Assembly (NCBI GenBank): GCA_013339895.1 | Contig: JABACO010000001.1 | Location: 29,180,898 to 29,244,897, forward strand | Direction: 5' to 3' | DNA: 64,000 nt | Source: Ephydatia muelleri | Lineage: Eukaryota; Porifera; Demospongiae; Spongillida; Spongillidae | In this document: piece after piece, positions 10,901 to 21,408 of the stretch | How the letters are laid out: every line of letters starts with the position of its first letter | Numbering within the stretch: position 1 is the stretch's first letter | The notes under the pieces: generated by a model | Database searches by the model: none | Told to the model about the DNA's origin: nothing | The model's input: only the letters and a program-made list of their open reading frames with translations | Translations under genes and position numbers: made by a program

Positions 10901-12269
10901 TTGGCTGAAATAAATGATAATGAATTGTTAATTCTATACAAATTTACTTACTCTTCCACCCCCAGTTGGAATCTGCAACACATTTGGCTCTGGGCTTTCA
11001 GACAGCATTCTTTGAATTTCAGATGCCATGTTTACCTCAGCACCACATGGAGGAGCATTGAGGAGGGACAAGATGACTTCAGGAGCTGCATTTATGCTGG
11101 AAGCAGTTAAAGGCGAGTTGTCATAACAACAGGGACATGTGTTGTTTGCTGACAATGTCAGACATGTTATGATGCATTCTGCACAGACAAGACTTCGGCA
11201 TGGTAGCTCTACTGGTCTGTGCAGAATACAATGGCAGAGTGGACACTTTAAATGGCTGATGGCAGAGAGTGATTGTGTAGCAGCCAGCCGGACACCTTGG
11301 TTGAAATTAAAGGTGTTGGGTGCAATGTGCCCAATATGTGCAACTAATGACTGCAGTGATTCACTTGATGTTTGGCCGTTTGTTTTATCGCATTTTTTCT
11401 TCATACCACCTTTCATCAGAACTTCAAAATGCTGGCAAACCTAAATGTGATCATGCAATGAAATTTAGTTAGACATTTTTTAAGTATAATTTGCATGCTC
11501 TTCACTCACTTCACACTTGTCTGCAGTGTGGGCTTTCCACTTGTTGGGCGTGACCAAACTTCTGAACGGTACTAGCTTGTTCTGCCTCGAAGCGTGTAAC
11601 ACCCTATCCATACTTAGCTTACACGGTTTGCAAAATGATGGTGGGTGGATCTCGATGTGATCAACGATCACATCAATACCGAAGGCTAATTTGAGCTCCG
11701 TTTTGTAGGATAGGGAGCTGTAAATGGTTCTTTTTGGACTTCTTACTCACCACCAACCTCCCACCGCAGACCCTGCAATGTTTTGTAAGCTGTCTGCAAT
11801 GAAACTCCATCGCAAAGCATCTATAAAAACCGAAGTGTCGATAATTATTCAAAGATTTCGACTGCGATTTTATATGTCCTAGATATCGCGTCTCGAGACG
11901 GGGCCCAGCTTAAATCATTCTACAATGCCTCTAGATTCTGTATTATATCGTCACAACTCACCTGGAAGTCCGAGAGCCGCACAAATAGCCCGCCAAAAGA
12001 TGCCCTCTAAACGAATTAAGTAGCACGTGATTACTAAAAGCGTTGCGCCTTATGTTGAAACGCGATGGACATGTGAGCAGTTGATTTGGGTTTGTGCTTA
12101 GTGTGTTACTATGCATGGAATTATCAATATAAAGACATAGTGAAACTGGGTAGTAGCAGAAACAGGCCTTGAAAATGGTAGCGCGTTAATTAGCTAGCAA
12201 CATCATTTTTACGTAAATGTGCAATTGGACATCTAAATATCCGTAAATGTCCTCTCCGGAACACCCGTG
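7936..12269 (-). mobile_element. RAG1/Transib-like DNA transposon, apparently complete
   Basis: Termini are CACGGGTGTTTC and the inverse GGAACACCCGTG, starting with CAC as in Transib ends and RAG recombination signals. The flanks carry AGTC on both sides (7932-7935 and 12270-12273). The right junction matches hAT copy 1 near 4375-4395 (TAGTACCGGTACATAAATT), which supports a clean insertion. A 4-bp duplication fits Chapaev-type CMC elements, while Transib and ProtoRAG usually give 5 bp; TAGTC against AGTCC would be a one-off 5-bp reading. The only coding unit is the minus-strand RAG1-like gene. Noncoding ends are about 500 bp (left) and 460 bp (right). No RAG2/kelch-like frame is seen. Confidence 0.85.
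8442..11810 (-). CDS. RAG1-like transposase with RAG1-type N-terminus, RING finger and DDE core
   Basis: Spliced model on the minus strand: 11758-11810, 11510-11717, 10952-11440, 10621-10904, 10329-10535, 10033-10278, 9899-9975, 9647-9849, 9270-9593, 9049-9213, 8819-8996, 8442-8761. All introns are GT-AG, 40-85 bp, and all phases agree, giving about 917 aa. Zinc ligands come first: C12-C15, H42/C47-C50 (IHPPSFCKPC), W78-H81 and C86-C89, in the order seen in the RAG1 central non-core region. A RING finger follows at about 153-192 (CPLC...CAEC...CPCC). The core has D437 (LGGDKGGG), D507 (HGDYEYL), CxxC at 526-529 exactly 19 residues later, HLLEDH at 836-841 and E862 (GEQGAESIH). RAG1 has the same layout: D600, D708, C727-C730, H937-H942, E962. 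The tail is basic (TKRAKRA), a likely nuclear signal. The 40-bp first intron is the weakest join; if it is not spliced, there is a 1-nt frameshift. Cut-and-paste transposase activity is inferred. Confidence 0.85.
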
Positions 12270-12765
12270 AGTCCTGGTACATAAATTTATTGCTACTAAT
12301 ATAACCACAACTCGTGGCATACACGTTACTTACTTGAAGACGACGATAACAGCATTGAGCTAGTACACGCTGCATATTTTGTATCCCCAATTGATGCACA
12401 TAAAATATTTTGTATGATATTACTATCTATTTACTCAATTATTGATTGCTTCCGATGTCTTTATGTATGTATAAATAGTAAAAACAACAGTGACGTAGTT
12501 ATATATATAACTCTAATACTCAATTGAAAATCATATCCGGATATCGGTATAAAAAGGTATTCGAATAATGAGCGAATTGTTGATGCTGGCGACGAATACC
12601 TAAGTACCTCCGAATGGAGAAACATAAACCGGTTATTTCGAATAGATAAAATTCACTAATCGATTTTTCCGAGTAACGCTAAGTTGCTATTCGAACGGAT
12701 AGGTTTTTGCGAATATCCGAATAACCCGAATAACCTGATAACCGGTTACACACCCTATCAAGGAC

Positions 12766-13236
12766 TGAGAAACTTTTGTTCCACCGAAGAACTAAGACTT
12801 GACTTGAGGTATCCAAAATTTATTAGTATGGCAGGACGAATTATGCTTTGAAGAGTCACCGGCCAAGGCAATCAGTCACTTGGGTTCAGATGCGCTGAGG
12901 TATGAAATCTTGTATATAAAAAGAGAACCAGTTCTAAGAGGTTATTTCTAATAAAGAACCGATCGGTTAAGGATATTGTGCGAAATAAGAACCGGTTACA
13001 GTGTAAAAATTATTGTTGCGCAATATTAATTACTCAATATTCCAATAATTTTCGTGCTACAGTTTGTATACACTATGACGGCGCAAAATTAAAATTTGAC
13101 TAACTGTATATGGAGATGATGTTGGTGCACTTGTAGCAAATAAGTGACCGCCTCTACCTTGAGAATGCCACTTTAAATCTGTCTGCGTACAACCCTCTAC
13201 GCACACACAATACGGCCAGCTTAGTCAGTACTTGTT
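12766..13236. other. No gene recognised
   Basis: Apart from a possible continuation of the old repeat broken by the hAT element, no structure is apparent. Short related boxes GAACCGATCGGTTAAGG and GAACCGGTTAC occur at 12956-12993. Frames are short. Confidence 0.4.
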
Positions 13237-13467
13237 ATAGAGGAGTTGCATTGACGTCACGCGCGCCTTGCATTGTTTAGTTATACATCATATGTATGCT
13301 GCTATTTATGTATACGGCACGCTATAAATATGTACCACGTGAGCGAATGCTGCCGCCTTCTATTGTTCCCGTCCGGTTATTGTTTATCTCGTACCCACGC
13401 AGCGCATATTTATAGTAACATACTTAGTGATGTAAGACGCGCGCGACGTCACATGCAACTCCTCTAT
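13237..13467. repeat. MITE with ATAGAGGAGTTGCAT ends
   Basis: The left end reads ATAGAGGAGTTGCATTGACG and the right end is its inverse (ACATGCAACTCCTCTAT), giving about 30-bp inverted repeats that include a GACGTCAC and CGCGCG box. The 231-bp unit has no coding potential. No clear target duplication was found, so the superfamily is not assigned. Confidence 0.7.
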
Positions 13468-13899
13468 TGCTGAGTTATTCAGTTGCCTAATAGCTGCATG
13501 TATTTGCGAATCGCGATCCAACGTATGCGAAAATACGACAGAAAACCATTAAAAGTACGCACTGCCACTGCAGTGGCGGATCCAGGGGGGGGGGGGGGGG
13601 GGGGGGGGGGGTGGTCTATAGGGAATAAAGACCCCCCCCCCCTCGGCCCGACCAGCTATGAATTAATTACATGATTGACGAGTTGAAAAACGAAGCGTTT
13701 AGTGAACGCGAGTGAACTGATTAGCGAGTTAGCATTCGACCCAAAGTGTGTGAGTGTGTGTGTGTGTGTGTGTGTGTTGGGGGGGGGTCTAAAGCCAAGG
13801 CCCTCCAAGCGTGTTTAATTAGTATTACTGCTGCGCGATGGAATGGTGCGATCAAGAAGTAAGCGATCTGAAAGGATGACCTGTGACTAGGAGCAGCAG

Positions 13900-14070
13900 G
13901 GTATAAAAGGAGAGCTAGAGAGAGAGGAGGGGTGGCTAGGCAGTATTGGGTTTTGTCTTGCGTAGATCAAATGCAATGTGTGTGCATTGGTCTTAAAGAT
14001 AAAGAGTGACAGTTAAATTGTCTCGTTGGTGTGCGCGAGCTACGCGGTGGCGAAGCGGGTCCATAACAGT
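13900..14070 (+). promoter_or_regulatory. Possible promoter or solo-LTR remnant
   Basis: A TATA-type motif (GGGTATAAAAGG, about 13909-13920) is followed by purine-rich sequence, an ATAAAGAGTGACAG stretch and a CATAACA end near 14067. This layout resembles the promoter and 3' end of an LTR. No second LTR or polyprotein accompanies it, so a solo LTR or a chance arrangement are both possible. Confidence 0.3.
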
Positions 14071-14187
14071 ATATAATACTATTAACGGTAAAACGTGTGT
14101 GTCGTTTAGACCAGAATACAGTCACAATGGCTTTGCGTAGAGTTTTCTATTTGCTATCCTTATAAGACCACGTTGACTCATAGTTGA

Positions 14188-14477
14188 GCGTAGCCCGACC
14201 TTCGGGTATTGGCGGAAGGTCGGGTACCAAACCCGCACAGTTTTTGTACAAGCTGCAACGGGGATTGCAGTCCAATCAGAATGCAGGAGCCCAATAAATA
14301 CATTCTGCGGCAGCTGGTAGTAAAGCCAATCTGATTTAGACACCCTTTACACAATTATTCATTGATACCGATTGAATAACACGCCACTATTCATTGACGT
14401 ATTGCATAATACGCCTGTACAAAAACTGTGCGGGTTTGGTACCCGACCTTCCGCAATACGCGAAGGTCGGGCTACGC
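14188..14477. repeat. Inverted-repeat element (GCGTAGCCCGACC ends)
   Basis: Arms of about 75 bp (14188-14262 and 14408-14477) are inverted copies running from GCGTAGCCCGACCTTCG to CCCGCACAGTTTTTGTACA. About 145 bp of unrelated sequence lies between them. It sits inside the larger element at 13571-14777. No coding potential. Confidence 0.7.
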
Positions 14478-15000
14478 CCAACTAGTTGACTCACGCAGGC
14501 TTCTACGCGCGTATATAAATCAATTCGAATATTGCGCTTGCTAGCTATCAATATTGAATACACTTTAAAAGTATGCTTATTTTCATGCTAAATGAACGCA
14601 AAAGTGAAAAAGCGGCTGGGGCTTCGCCCCAGCCCCCACTGGGGGAGCTACAGCACTCCCCCAGACCCCCTAGCTGTTACGGGAGGGGCACGCCCCCTCC
14701 CATACCCACCCCCGCTTGTGAATATAGTTATTAGACCCCCCCCCCCCCCCCTTCCAGAAATCCTGGATCCGCCGCTGGGCCTGTCCACATGCTGTACTAC
14801 ACAAATTTGTGATACACATTCCTGTTCTTTCCTGTAATGTGTTCTTGAGAAAAATATTTACTATATTTGTGGAGCAACCAAACTTGTCATGCACTTATAA
14901 GGTCACAAGTGCAGCAAAAATATAAGCATGCATCATGAAGTTGCGATCCGTGCACGCATTTCTTACTTACAATGACATGTCGAATTAAAACCGTTGTGAG

Positions 15001-15136
15001 TATAGGCCCTTTTCGTCACTCGGATATTTCCGTAAAAGCTGTGAATCAACATGGCGGACGTGTATTAATTTATATTGTGTGACACTGACGTATGTTTGAT
15101 TACGGAGCGGTCACATGACACAGGAAAAGGGCCTAT
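15001..15136. repeat. Short MITE with TATAGGCCCTTTTC ends
   Basis: A 14-bp perfect terminal inverted repeat (TATAGGCCCTTTTC / GAAAAGGGCCTATA) bounds a 136-bp unit. Terminal TA could be the target duplication. There is no coding capacity. Confidence 0.7.
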
Positions 15137-15168
15137 ATGCATGCATACTATGAACTAAAAGATCCCGC

Positions 15169-17130
15169 GTCACATCATATTTTATCCTCCCGAATATTTT
15201 ATCCGGGGGGATAAAATGTGCATATTTCTTATCCGGTCGGATAGTATAATTAACCTACCCTAGAATACTTTATCCGCCATAACAAGTGTCGTTTGTTCGG
15301 CTTGAAAATGTCTTCGCATATCGACGAGAAACGGTATAGCGTGTTCGTTGACTAACTCAGGGTGGTGACCTTCGGGATTCACGTGTGTATCCTGTTGGAG
15401 CTACAGCAAACGAGAAACGGAGAATACGCCAGCAAGCTGCTATGTTTGTGCTGAAAGAACGATTGCTGTATTATCGAGCCACAGCTGCAGTGAATGAGAT
15501 ATGTCTCAAACGGGTGATTGCAAACGAAAAAGGAGAGAACCAAGATTATTCGCGCCTGCCATGATGGCGTTGATTGTTGCCACTACGGCAGGGACAAAAC
15601 GCGAGCTAAGGTAAGTGACTGAGTAACTGAATGTCGCAAAAAAACATAAGTCACTCCGGAGATCTAGCTCATGTTTAATTTCTCTAAGCGTATCGAGTGG
15701 CGCAAAACATGGTCTTGTACAAGCATGCACTTGATTGCCGCGAAAATAATTGCATTGACTTGCGACAGAGTACTTGTATTGAATGCCTTACAAATGGAGG
15801 ACGTACACATACTTGTGAAGACCAAACATTTAGTGCATCAAAAATGCATGTCTGGTAGTCTTTTTGTCTATTACACCACCTTTTAACACATATGTTGCTA
15901 GATACCCATGTAAAGTATTTATGGTGTTACATTGCCATATACAGTATGCACCAGAAGTATCATAAATAGGCATGACCTTAAATTAAATTCTCACTAGAGA
16001 AGGTTTTTATTTCCAATAATTGTAGGTCCATTACCTGAAACGTGTCGGAAAATAAATATATTGTGACAGTAACAGATTACTTCTCAAAGTGGCCTGAAGG
16101 TGCTCCACTTAAAAGATAAGACACCAGTTGGTGTTGCTGATTTCTTATTGACAGTGTTTTGTCGTCATGGCTGGCCTGACATCATCATATCAGATCTAGG
16201 AAGGGAATTTGTAAATCAACTTTCAAGGTAATTTTCAATAGCCGTTTCAACCATTATTTTTTATTATCCTATTCATGCGGTTTTTGTTTAAGCTGACAGG
16301 GATTGAGTACAAGATTAGCAGTCCCTATCACCCTCAAACTAATGGTTTGGATGAGCGCACTACTGGCAAGGGCTTTGATCAAATTTTCAGAGGTTAATCT
16401 GGGATGAAAATATAGATGCAGCCTTGTATGCTTATCGCATAGCAAGCAGGATTCTTTTTCACAGTTTAGCCCCTTCTTCATTATGTACAATCGTAACCCT
16501 CATATGGCAATCGATCATGAATTCAGCTGCAAGGCAACCACTAATGTCACAGGCGAGAACATATGTATACATATGATATGGAAGAAACTTATGGAATCTA
16601 CTAGCAATCCGGGAGAAATACCATCAGAAGGTCCTTAAAAACATTGAGCAACGACAAAAGGCACAATACAGTGCAAAACGTAGCACTCTCCATGTATGGG
16701 TAATAATGGTATTGTGCGTGTATATAAACTTTTGAAATCCTACTTAGAGTTTTAGACCATCTGATCTGGGATCACTTTCAAATGGCTAAGACACTCTCCA
16801 AGGGTGGCATCAAGCGGAATGGGTGAAGAAGAGTCCATTTACACATGTATAACAAACATAAACAGTCATTTTGAAAATGAAATGTTACAGTGAATCTCAG
16901 TTTTAGCATATACATGTTTTATGACAAATTAAATTATTTTAATCGTTTTAAAATAATGATGTATCATTATATGCGTTTATACTTCACATGTACATCCAGG
17001 ATAAACAAATAGTGTAGTAAATACGGGTAAGGTAAAGTATCCTAGGATAGATTATCCTAGGGTAGGATAAAACGTACTAGGACATAATATCCGGTCGGAT
17101 AAAATATCCTAGCGTGAATTATCCGGGCGG
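15169..17130 (+). mobile_element. Ginger-type integrase transposon, decayed copy
   Basis: The left end GTCACATCATATTTTATCC, with repeated TTTTATCC/GGATAAAA blocks, matches the right end of the Ginger element at 47757-56420. The right end (about 17030-17130) has the same TATCCTAGG/GGATAAAATATCC repeats. Between them are remnants of the same transposase. The right terminus runs straight into the ~143-bp satellite and appears truncated, and no CCGG duplication is seen. Confidence 0.72.
15305..16700 (+). pseudogene. Ginger transposase (retroviral-type integrase) remnant
   Basis: Pieces of a spliced transposase can be read in several frames: an N-terminal block with RQQAAMFVLKER, then an integrase core. 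The core includes WPEGAPLK, the motif GWPDIIISDLGREFVNQLS (second catalytic Asp) and SPYHPQTNGLDER (catalytic Glu). DDE integrases of this kind insert double-stranded DNA. Frames are broken by stops and indels (for example around 16100 and 16390). A better-preserved but still broken copy lies on the minus strand at 48240-50150. Confidence 0.72.
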
Positions 17131-17660
17131 ATGACACATGCACAGATGTGTGACACAGACCTCAGGAGATGCTGTTGTGGTACAGGATTGCTAGAACATC
17201 GCTTAGTTTGGTCACAAGGTTGCACTTTGTCACACTCACAGGTGTGACATAGCTATGGTCCTCAGAGGGGGTAGGTCACAACCATGACACATGCACAGAT
17301 GTGTGTCACAGACCTCAGGAGATGCTGTTGTCATGCAGGATTCCTAGAACATCGCTTAGTTTGGTCACAAGGTTGCACTATGTCACACTCACAGGTGTGA
17401 CATAGCTATGGTCCTCAGAGGGGGTGGGTCACAGCCATGGCACATACACAGATGTGTGTCACAGACCTCAGGACATGCTGTTATGGTGCAGGATTCCTAG
17501 AACATCGCTTAGTTTGGTCACCCTGTCAGTCTCACAGGTGTGACATAGCTATGGTCCTCAGAGGGGGGTGGGTCACAACCATGACACATGCACAGGTGTG
17601 TGTAACAGACCTCAGGAGATGCTGTTGTGGTGCAGGATTCCTAGATTATCGCTTATTTGG
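17131..17660. repeat. ~143-bp satellite, locus 1
   Basis: About four tandem units of roughly 142-154 bp contain the blocks CACATGCACAGATGTGTG, CTCAGGACATGCTG, TCCTAGAACATCGC and GGTGTGACATAGCTATGG. The same satellite is at 29205-29862 and, inverted, at 46222-46735. There is no coding meaning; the open frame across it reflects the repeat. Confidence 0.85.
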
Positions 17661-18008
17661 TTAGGATTAAAGACAGAATACTAGACCATCGCATCGTTCA
17701 AAATTGGATCAATAAATTATATTCATTGCTATCCGAGCCACACGGCAAGTTTTAGTGATAATTAGTGTGGAATGTGGTGCTGAGGAATGTGGTGCCAACT
17801 TCCATGCAGTCAGTCCCTATTGCTGGATGGCGTTGCGTTGAATACACAAACGTCGTTTGCACCCACAGGTGATCGGTCTACTAGACATATTCACTCCAAC
17901 TCAGAGCTTTGGACATTTCTCAGACGTGTAAGTACACCACTCAAGTGTTGCTTGATCCTGATCTATATATCGCCGTATTGAAATCATCATTATGATATCA
18001 TCTCTTTT
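17661..18008. other. No gene recognised
   Basis: Single-copy-looking sequence between the satellite and the CT-rich tract. The frames are short and show no recognisable domain. Confidence 0.4.
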
Positions 18009-18374
18009 GTACTCACACCCTCCCTCCCACCCTCCTTCCTCCACCCACCTCCCTCCCTCCCCCCCTCCCTCTCCCTCCCCCCCTCCCTCCCCCCTCCCCT
18101 CCCTCCCTCCCTCCCTCCCTCCCTTCCTCCTCCCTCCCTCACCCTCCCTCCCTCCCTCCCTCCCTCCCTTCCCTCCTCCCCTCCCTCCTCCCCTCCCTCC
18201 CTCCCTCCCTTCCCTCCCTCCCTCCCTCCCTCCCTCCTCCCTCCTCCCGTTCTCCCTCCCTCCCTCCCTCCCTCCCTTCCCTCCCTCCCTCCCTCCCTCC
18301 CTTCCCTCCCTCACACCTCCCCTCCCTCCCTCCTCCCTCCTCCCTCCCTCCCTCCCTCCCTCCCTCCTCCCTCC
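18009..18374. repeat. (CCCT)n low-complexity tract ending at the gap
   Basis: An interrupted CCCT/CCCTCC tetranucleotide tract with strong strand asymmetry. Frames through it give only Pro/Ser/Leu or Gly/Glu/Arg repeats and are not genes. The assembly gap begins inside it, so its true length is unknown. Confidence 0.95.
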
Positions 18375-19374
18375 NNNNNNNNNNNNNNNNNNNNNNNNNN
18401 NNNNNNNNNNNNNNNNNNNNNNNNNNNNNNNNNNNNNNNNNNNNNNNNNNNNNNNNNNNNNNNNNNNNNNNNNNNNNNNNNNNNNNNNNNNNNNNNNNNN
18501 NNNNNNNNNNNNNNNNNNNNNNNNNNNNNNNNNNNNNNNNNNNNNNNNNNNNNNNNNNNNNNNNNNNNNNNNNNNNNNNNNNNNNNNNNNNNNNNNNNNN
18601 NNNNNNNNNNNNNNNNNNNNNNNNNNNNNNNNNNNNNNNNNNNNNNNNNNNNNNNNNNNNNNNNNNNNNNNNNNNNNNNNNNNNNNNNNNNNNNNNNNNN
18701 NNNNNNNNNNNNNNNNNNNNNNNNNNNNNNNNNNNNNNNNNNNNNNNNNNNNNNNNNNNNNNNNNNNNNNNNNNNNNNNNNNNNNNNNNNNNNNNNNNNN
18801 NNNNNNNNNNNNNNNNNNNNNNNNNNNNNNNNNNNNNNNNNNNNNNNNNNNNNNNNNNNNNNNNNNNNNNNNNNNNNNNNNNNNNNNNNNNNNNNNNNNN
18901 NNNNNNNNNNNNNNNNNNNNNNNNNNNNNNNNNNNNNNNNNNNNNNNNNNNNNNNNNNNNNNNNNNNNNNNNNNNNNNNNNNNNNNNNNNNNNNNNNNNN
19001 NNNNNNNNNNNNNNNNNNNNNNNNNNNNNNNNNNNNNNNNNNNNNNNNNNNNNNNNNNNNNNNNNNNNNNNNNNNNNNNNNNNNNNNNNNNNNNNNNNNN
19101 NNNNNNNNNNNNNNNNNNNNNNNNNNNNNNNNNNNNNNNNNNNNNNNNNNNNNNNNNNNNNNNNNNNNNNNNNNNNNNNNNNNNNNNNNNNNNNNNNNNN
19201 NNNNNNNNNNNNNNNNNNNNNNNNNNNNNNNNNNNNNNNNNNNNNNNNNNNNNNNNNNNNNNNNNNNNNNNNNNNNNNNNNNNNNNNNNNNNNNNNNNNN
19301 NNNNNNNNNNNNNNNNNNNNNNNNNNNNNNNNNNNNNNNNNNNNNNNNNNNNNNNNNNNNNNNNNNNNNNNNNN
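18375..19374. other. Assembly gap of exactly 1,000 N
   Basis: A run of 1,000 unknown bases. The round number suggests a placeholder rather than a measured size. Any conclusion about linkage between 18.3 and 19.4 kb rests on scaffolding. Confidence 0.99.
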
Positions 19375-20074
19375 ATTCCTTTGAGATCGACAGCACCAAT
19401 GTAGAGGGATGGAGAAGTAAGCCTCTGTGTATGGTCTGCACTTGTTAATTGCGGCCACTCTCTTTCAAGGACGTGTCTACGATGAGATTCTGCAGTTTAT
19501 TCCACCTACACTTATTTATCAGTGACTCCTCCCCCTTGCGTCATTTTCACCTACCATTCTTGTCCATTCCTATGTGTGTGTGTGTTACAGTGTACAGATC
19601 TTCTATGTGAACATATGTGCGTGACAGTGGATTTAGTGACAGTGACAGTGGGAAGATGATGCTTATAGAGACAAAAGACTTGCCGCATCCTGGGAAAAGT
19701 TCTGATTCTGTGCGTGATTTCGAAATGTTTATACAATTGCAAAGGATCGATGAGTTATGTTGAATCCGCATCCCTAGCTGCTGATCTTTCCGTTCGTTAC
19801 GCTAAAAGTGATTGGTGGTCTTCAATCCGATATATATTGTTCCTGACTTTCGTCACTGAAAGTTCTCCTCGAATGTCCGATTAAGCCACTGGATCGTTCT
19901 GCGTCTTGCCAATGACGTTGTTATGATTTGTACGTAATGAGAGGATAATTGTAACGCTCGGATGACGCTATATTCCTGCAGACTTCGCAAATTTGTGTAG
20001 TCGCCGCAATGGAATGCAAATCTTATTTAGTAGTCCGTGCGCCTCCTTTGAGTGATTGTCTCATGCAAACATAT
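19375..20074. other. No gene recognised
   Basis: Sequence to the right of the gap. A short GT run is present near 19570. No domain, repeat boundary or RNA gene is recognised. Confidence 0.4.
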
Positions 20075-20304
20075 ATGGGATTGTTTGGGGGATAAGGAAT
20101 CTAAAACATGTTAAGATTTCACGATACTCCAAAAGTCTAAAATCTCATCGATACATTGCATGCTTCTTACGCACTGAGAATCGGAGTATGTGTCATGGGC
20201 TTGTAAGACTCTGAATTTTTAATTAATCATGCATTTCAAAGCAAGCGTTACAACGTGTCTTTTACGCGTCCTCGTTAGGTCCCTTTTCGCGGAAACGATC
20301 CCAT
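20075..20304. repeat. MITE, GGGATCGTTTCCGCG family, copy B
   Basis: Right end TTTTCGCGGAAACGATCCCAT, left end a decayed ATGGGATTGTTT, and interior CTGAGAATCGGAGTAT as in copy A. No coding potential. Confidence 0.7.
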
Positions 20305-20765
20305 GTAATAGGGTGGGGGGGAGTAGTAGTCCTATTGACGTAAGCATTACATAATGTACAATGCATTAGGGGGACGGCAAATAATATTGCTTAGAAGCGC
20401 ACGTACAAGTAACCCGTTTTTGAAAGCGCAAGGCTCTATATTTTACTCTGGGGACGAGATGATGTATTTGAATGTGGTCCCCAGATCAGGGGAATTGCTC
20501 GTAGTTGCAGAAACTTTATATACCAGATATATTCACTAACATACTATAACTAAAAAGCTACAGCTAGTATAGAACTGACAGCAAGAACTACATGTATGCC
20601 ACACGTTTAGTTTGTGCATACTCATTTGCCGTCACTATTTATCACCACAGTCTAGATCGGTGGAGCGTCGCCGAGCGCATGCTATTTTGCCAATGTTTAT
20701 TCCAACTATTCGGTCTCGTTAAACTGTGTGCTAAACACCTGTATAAAGTATACGCAATGGCTCTT
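20305..20765. other. No gene recognised
   Basis: No domain or repeat boundary is identified. The large inverted-repeat arm begins immediately to the right. Confidence 0.35.
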
Positions 20766-21408
20766 CAATAGAATGGACTCATTCTTCAAACTATAATATA
20801 AATCTTTTCGGTATTTGACTACTGGTAATAATGGTAGACAATCAAAAACAGACCCCTTTGAGACAAAAAGACACCCCTCCTGCCCTACACAACAGTAACA
20901 AAAATTCCACTAGTAAGCTGATTCTGTCCCGATTAAATGCCGCTGCGTTTATCTGCGGTATTTGCAAAATGTAGGACTGTTGGTTTTAGGATCATACCAA
21001 ACTCCACTGCAACAGTACCGTTCCTTGTTTCCTAGCTTTGACCATCACCAATCCTACATCCTACAGATCACTTTCTCGATAGTCTGATAGTCTTATCTTT
21101 TGCTTTCATGTGTGAACTCCCTGTACATGCAACATACTTCTCTAACTGTAACAGACATGGCTGCTTGATGTTATGATGTAATTCTATATATTTGTTACAT
21201 CAGTGTGATACACACAATATGCATGAAAGATGTATTACATGCATGAAGGCTACAAAAACATTCAACAATGCATAACTCGTTACAGCTATTTGTCGGATCA
21301 AAACAGATTACAAACATTCCGACTCATTTGTACAAAATCACATCAGTCACTACATTATGCATGTGACCATCTAAATTCTACAAAAGACTAAAGAGGTTCA
21401 CTGCTTGG

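Larger units (their letters stand above)
7255..12757. mobile_element. Non-autonomous hAT-like element, copy 2 (hosts the RAG1-like transposon)
   Basis: It has the same terminal inverted repeat as the element at 1930 (TAGGGTGTGTAACC) and a perfect 8-bp duplication TCAAGGAC (7247-7254 and 12758-12765). Without the nested 4,334-bp insertion it would be about 1.2 kb. The left ~670 bp and right ~490 bp align with copy 1, while the middle of copy 1 is absent here. It has no hAT transposase. It inserted into an old fold-back-family repeat. Confidence 0.88.
13571..14777. mobile_element. Element with CAGTGGCGGATCCAGG ends and terminal G run
   Basis: The left end CAGTGGCGGATCCAGG is followed at once by a G homopolymer of about 30. 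The right end is a C run followed by CCTGGATCCGCCGCTG, the inverse with one change. A GT dinucleotide tract lies at about 13748-13776. No transposase is present. The same terminal motif and adjacent G/C runs bound the nested elements at 63077-63770. No matching target duplication is visible here. Confidence 0.6.

Noticed and set aside
13571..14777. A full LTR element based on TATAAAAGG and CATAACA
   Set aside because: No paired LTR, primer-binding site or polyprotein; kept only as a low-confidence promoter/solo-LTR note.
17992..19404. Very long open frames through the CCCT tract and the N gap
   Set aside because: They consist of Pro/Ser/Leu or Gly/Glu/Arg repeats plus unknown residues from the N gap; no gene evidence.
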